From positions 1 through 64,000 of the forward strand of contig SVFH01000004.1 in NCBI GenBank assembly GCA_015056945.1: DNA of 64,000 bases, read 5' to 3'. A program made the position numbers and the translations under genes. Shown here piece by piece: positions 63,154-64,000 of the stretch. How positions within the stretch are numbered: the first letter of the stretch is position 1; each line of letters starts with the position of its first letter. Under the pieces are notes generated by a model. That model saw only the letters and a list, made by a program, of their open reading frames with translations. It had not been told where the DNA came from and ran no database searches. Source of the stretch: Lachnospiraceae bacterium. GTDB taxonomy: Bacteria; Bacillota; Clostridia; Lachnospirales; Lachnospiraceae.

Positions 63154-64000
63154 ATGAAAAAAATTATGTTGGTCTTTGGGACACGTCCTGAAGCTATAAA
63201 GATGTGTCCGTTGGTTAATGAGTTAAAAAGCCGAGAGCGATTATCTACTTTGGTTTGTGTGACAGGACAGCATAGGCAAATGCTAGACCAAGTTCTTGAA
63301 ACTTTTAATATTAAACCGGATTATGATTTATCTATTATGAAAGAAAAGCAGACTTTGTTTGACGTGACGACAAATATTCTTGAGCGTATTGCAGAGGTTC
63401 TTAAAGCAGAGAAACCAGATGTAGTATTGGTGCATGGAGATACGTCGACAACATTTGCAACTGCATTGGCGGCATTTTATCTTCAGATTCCGGTTGGACA
63501 TGTTGAAGCTGGATTACGCACATATAATATTTTTTCACCATATCCTGAAGAGTTTAATCGTCAAGCTGTAGGCATTATTAGTCAGTACAATTTTGCCCCT
63601 ACAGTACAGTCTAAACAGAATTTACTTGGTGAAGGAAAGAAAGAAGAGACAATTTTTATTACGGGAAACACTGCAATAGATGCATTACGCACAACGGTAT
63701 GTAAAGAGTATACACATCCAGAGTTGTCTTGGGTTTCAGATAGTCGATTGATATTGATCACCGCCCATAGAAGAGAAAACCTAGGTGAACCTATGCAGAA
63801 CATGTTTCGCGCAATTAAGCGTGTCCTTGATGAAAATTCAGATGTGAAGGCTATATATCCTATTCATATGAATCCAATCGTGAGAAAAACGGCACAAGAA
63901 ATATTGGGTGAAGAAGAAAGAATTCATATAATAGAGCCACTTGATGTGCTTGATTTTCACAATTTTATGAGTCGCAGTTATTTGATACTAACAGATTCCG
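63154..64000 (+). CDS. UDP-N-acetylglucosamine 2-epimerase, second copy (cut by window end)
   Basis: An open frame of at least 282 codons runs off the right edge. It starts MKKIMLVFGTRPEAIKM and carries CVTGQHRQMLDQV, VHGDTSTTF, GHVEAGLRTYN, TAHRRENLGEP and LTDS, all WecB/MnaA signatures. It is homologous along its length to the wecB gene at 42535 but clearly diverged, for example GLRTYNIFSPYPEEFN against GLRTFDKWSPFPEEMN. It should make UDP-ManNAc for this capsule. GAAGGAAG precedes the ATG. Confidence 0.9.
   Translation, partial: MKKIMLVFGTRPEAIKMCPLVNELKSRERLSTLVCVTGQHRQMLDQVLETFNIKPDYDLSIMKEKQTLFDVTTNILERIAEVLKAEKPDVVLVHGDTSTTFATALAAFYLQIPVGHVEAGLRTYNIFSPYPEEFNRQAVGIISQYNFAPTVQSKQNLLGEGKKEETIFITGNTAIDALRTTVCKEYTHPELSWVSDSRLILITAHRRENLGEPMQNMFRAIKRVLDENSDVKAIYPIHMNPIVRKTAQEILGEEERIHIIEPLDVLDFHNFMSRSYLILTDS

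Overview
The window reads as chromosomal DNA of a low-to-moderate-GC Firmicute of class Clostridia, most likely a fibre-degrading Lachnospiraceae (Butyrivibrio/Roseburia-like). The reasons are AGGAGG ribosome sites before nearly every gene, many extended -10 promoters (TGnTATAAT), lipoproteins with acidic Ser/Glu-rich linkers, large Ig-like surface proteins, xylan/cellulose enzymes (GH9, GH10, CE1-type esterase), an RsgI-like anti-sigma factor and a CpsBCD-type capsule cluster. The family assignment is inference from gene content. No rRNA, tRNA, phage, integrase or CRISPR was recognised.

Layout. 0-3 kb: a variable-looking stretch with a hairpin-rich left edge, a GNAT-domain protein, a ~140-bp hairpin element and a protein ending in a DisA_N/diadenylate-cyclase-like domain. 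3-9 kb: a 1484-residue secreted protein, a small membrane protein and a DEDDh exonuclease with a zinc ribbon. 9-14.4 kb: an asparaginase-like protein followed by two adjacent dynamin-like GTPases, the first with a TerB-like N-terminus; this is a candidate membrane-remodelling or defence cassette. 14.5-20 kb: a TetR regulator with two copies of a palindromic operator and its hydrolase, a lipoprotein, a CE1-type esterase, and convergent to it a LacI-type sensor fused to a LytTR DNA-binding domain. 20-30 kb: a 1414-residue secreted metallophosphoesterase, a lipoprotein, then MBOAT acyltransferase, AlgX-like protein and lipoprotein GH9 cellulase in a row. 30-33 kb: sigma factor and RsgI/PepSY anti-sigma factor, followed by a 243-bp structure bounded by a perfect 38-bp inverted repeat.

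33-43.6 kb: galactokinase, then a tightly packed operon (membrane protein, GT2 synthase, bactofilin-like/LRR membrane protein, AlgX-like protein, VTC domain, DUF4956, CotH kinase) that looks like an envelope-polymer synthesis and modification system, then UDP-GlcNAc 2-epimerase. 43.6-51.3 kb: two large non-coding arrays of the same 92/93-bp repeat, in the same orientation, enclose five genes (Gfo/Idh/MocA oxidoreductase, a PD-(D/E)xK-like protein, DUF3048 lipoprotein, AraC regulator, MATE transporter). 51.3-53.5 kb: a cytoplasmic GH10 xylanase and a beta-propeller-like lipoprotein.

53.7-64 kb: a capsule/exopolysaccharide locus from a consensus-like promoter at 53793. It has PHP tyrosine phosphatase, Wzz-type chain-length protein, BY-kinase, polyprenyl-phosphate sugar transferase, then nucleotide-sugar and glycosyltransferase genes (UDP-glucuronate epimerase, UDP-sugar dehydrogenase, DUF4422, UDP-galactopyranose mutase, GT4, and a second UDP-GlcNAc 2-epimerase cut by the window end). 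The last genes look more AT-rich by eye, as is usual for the strain-variable part of such loci.

The strongest leads for new biology are the paired 92-bp repeat arrays, the GT2/bactofilin-LRR/VTC/DUF4956/CotH operon, the asparaginase/TerB-dynamin/dynamin cassette, the LacI-LytTR fusion and the DisA_N-like protein with an altered signature motif.
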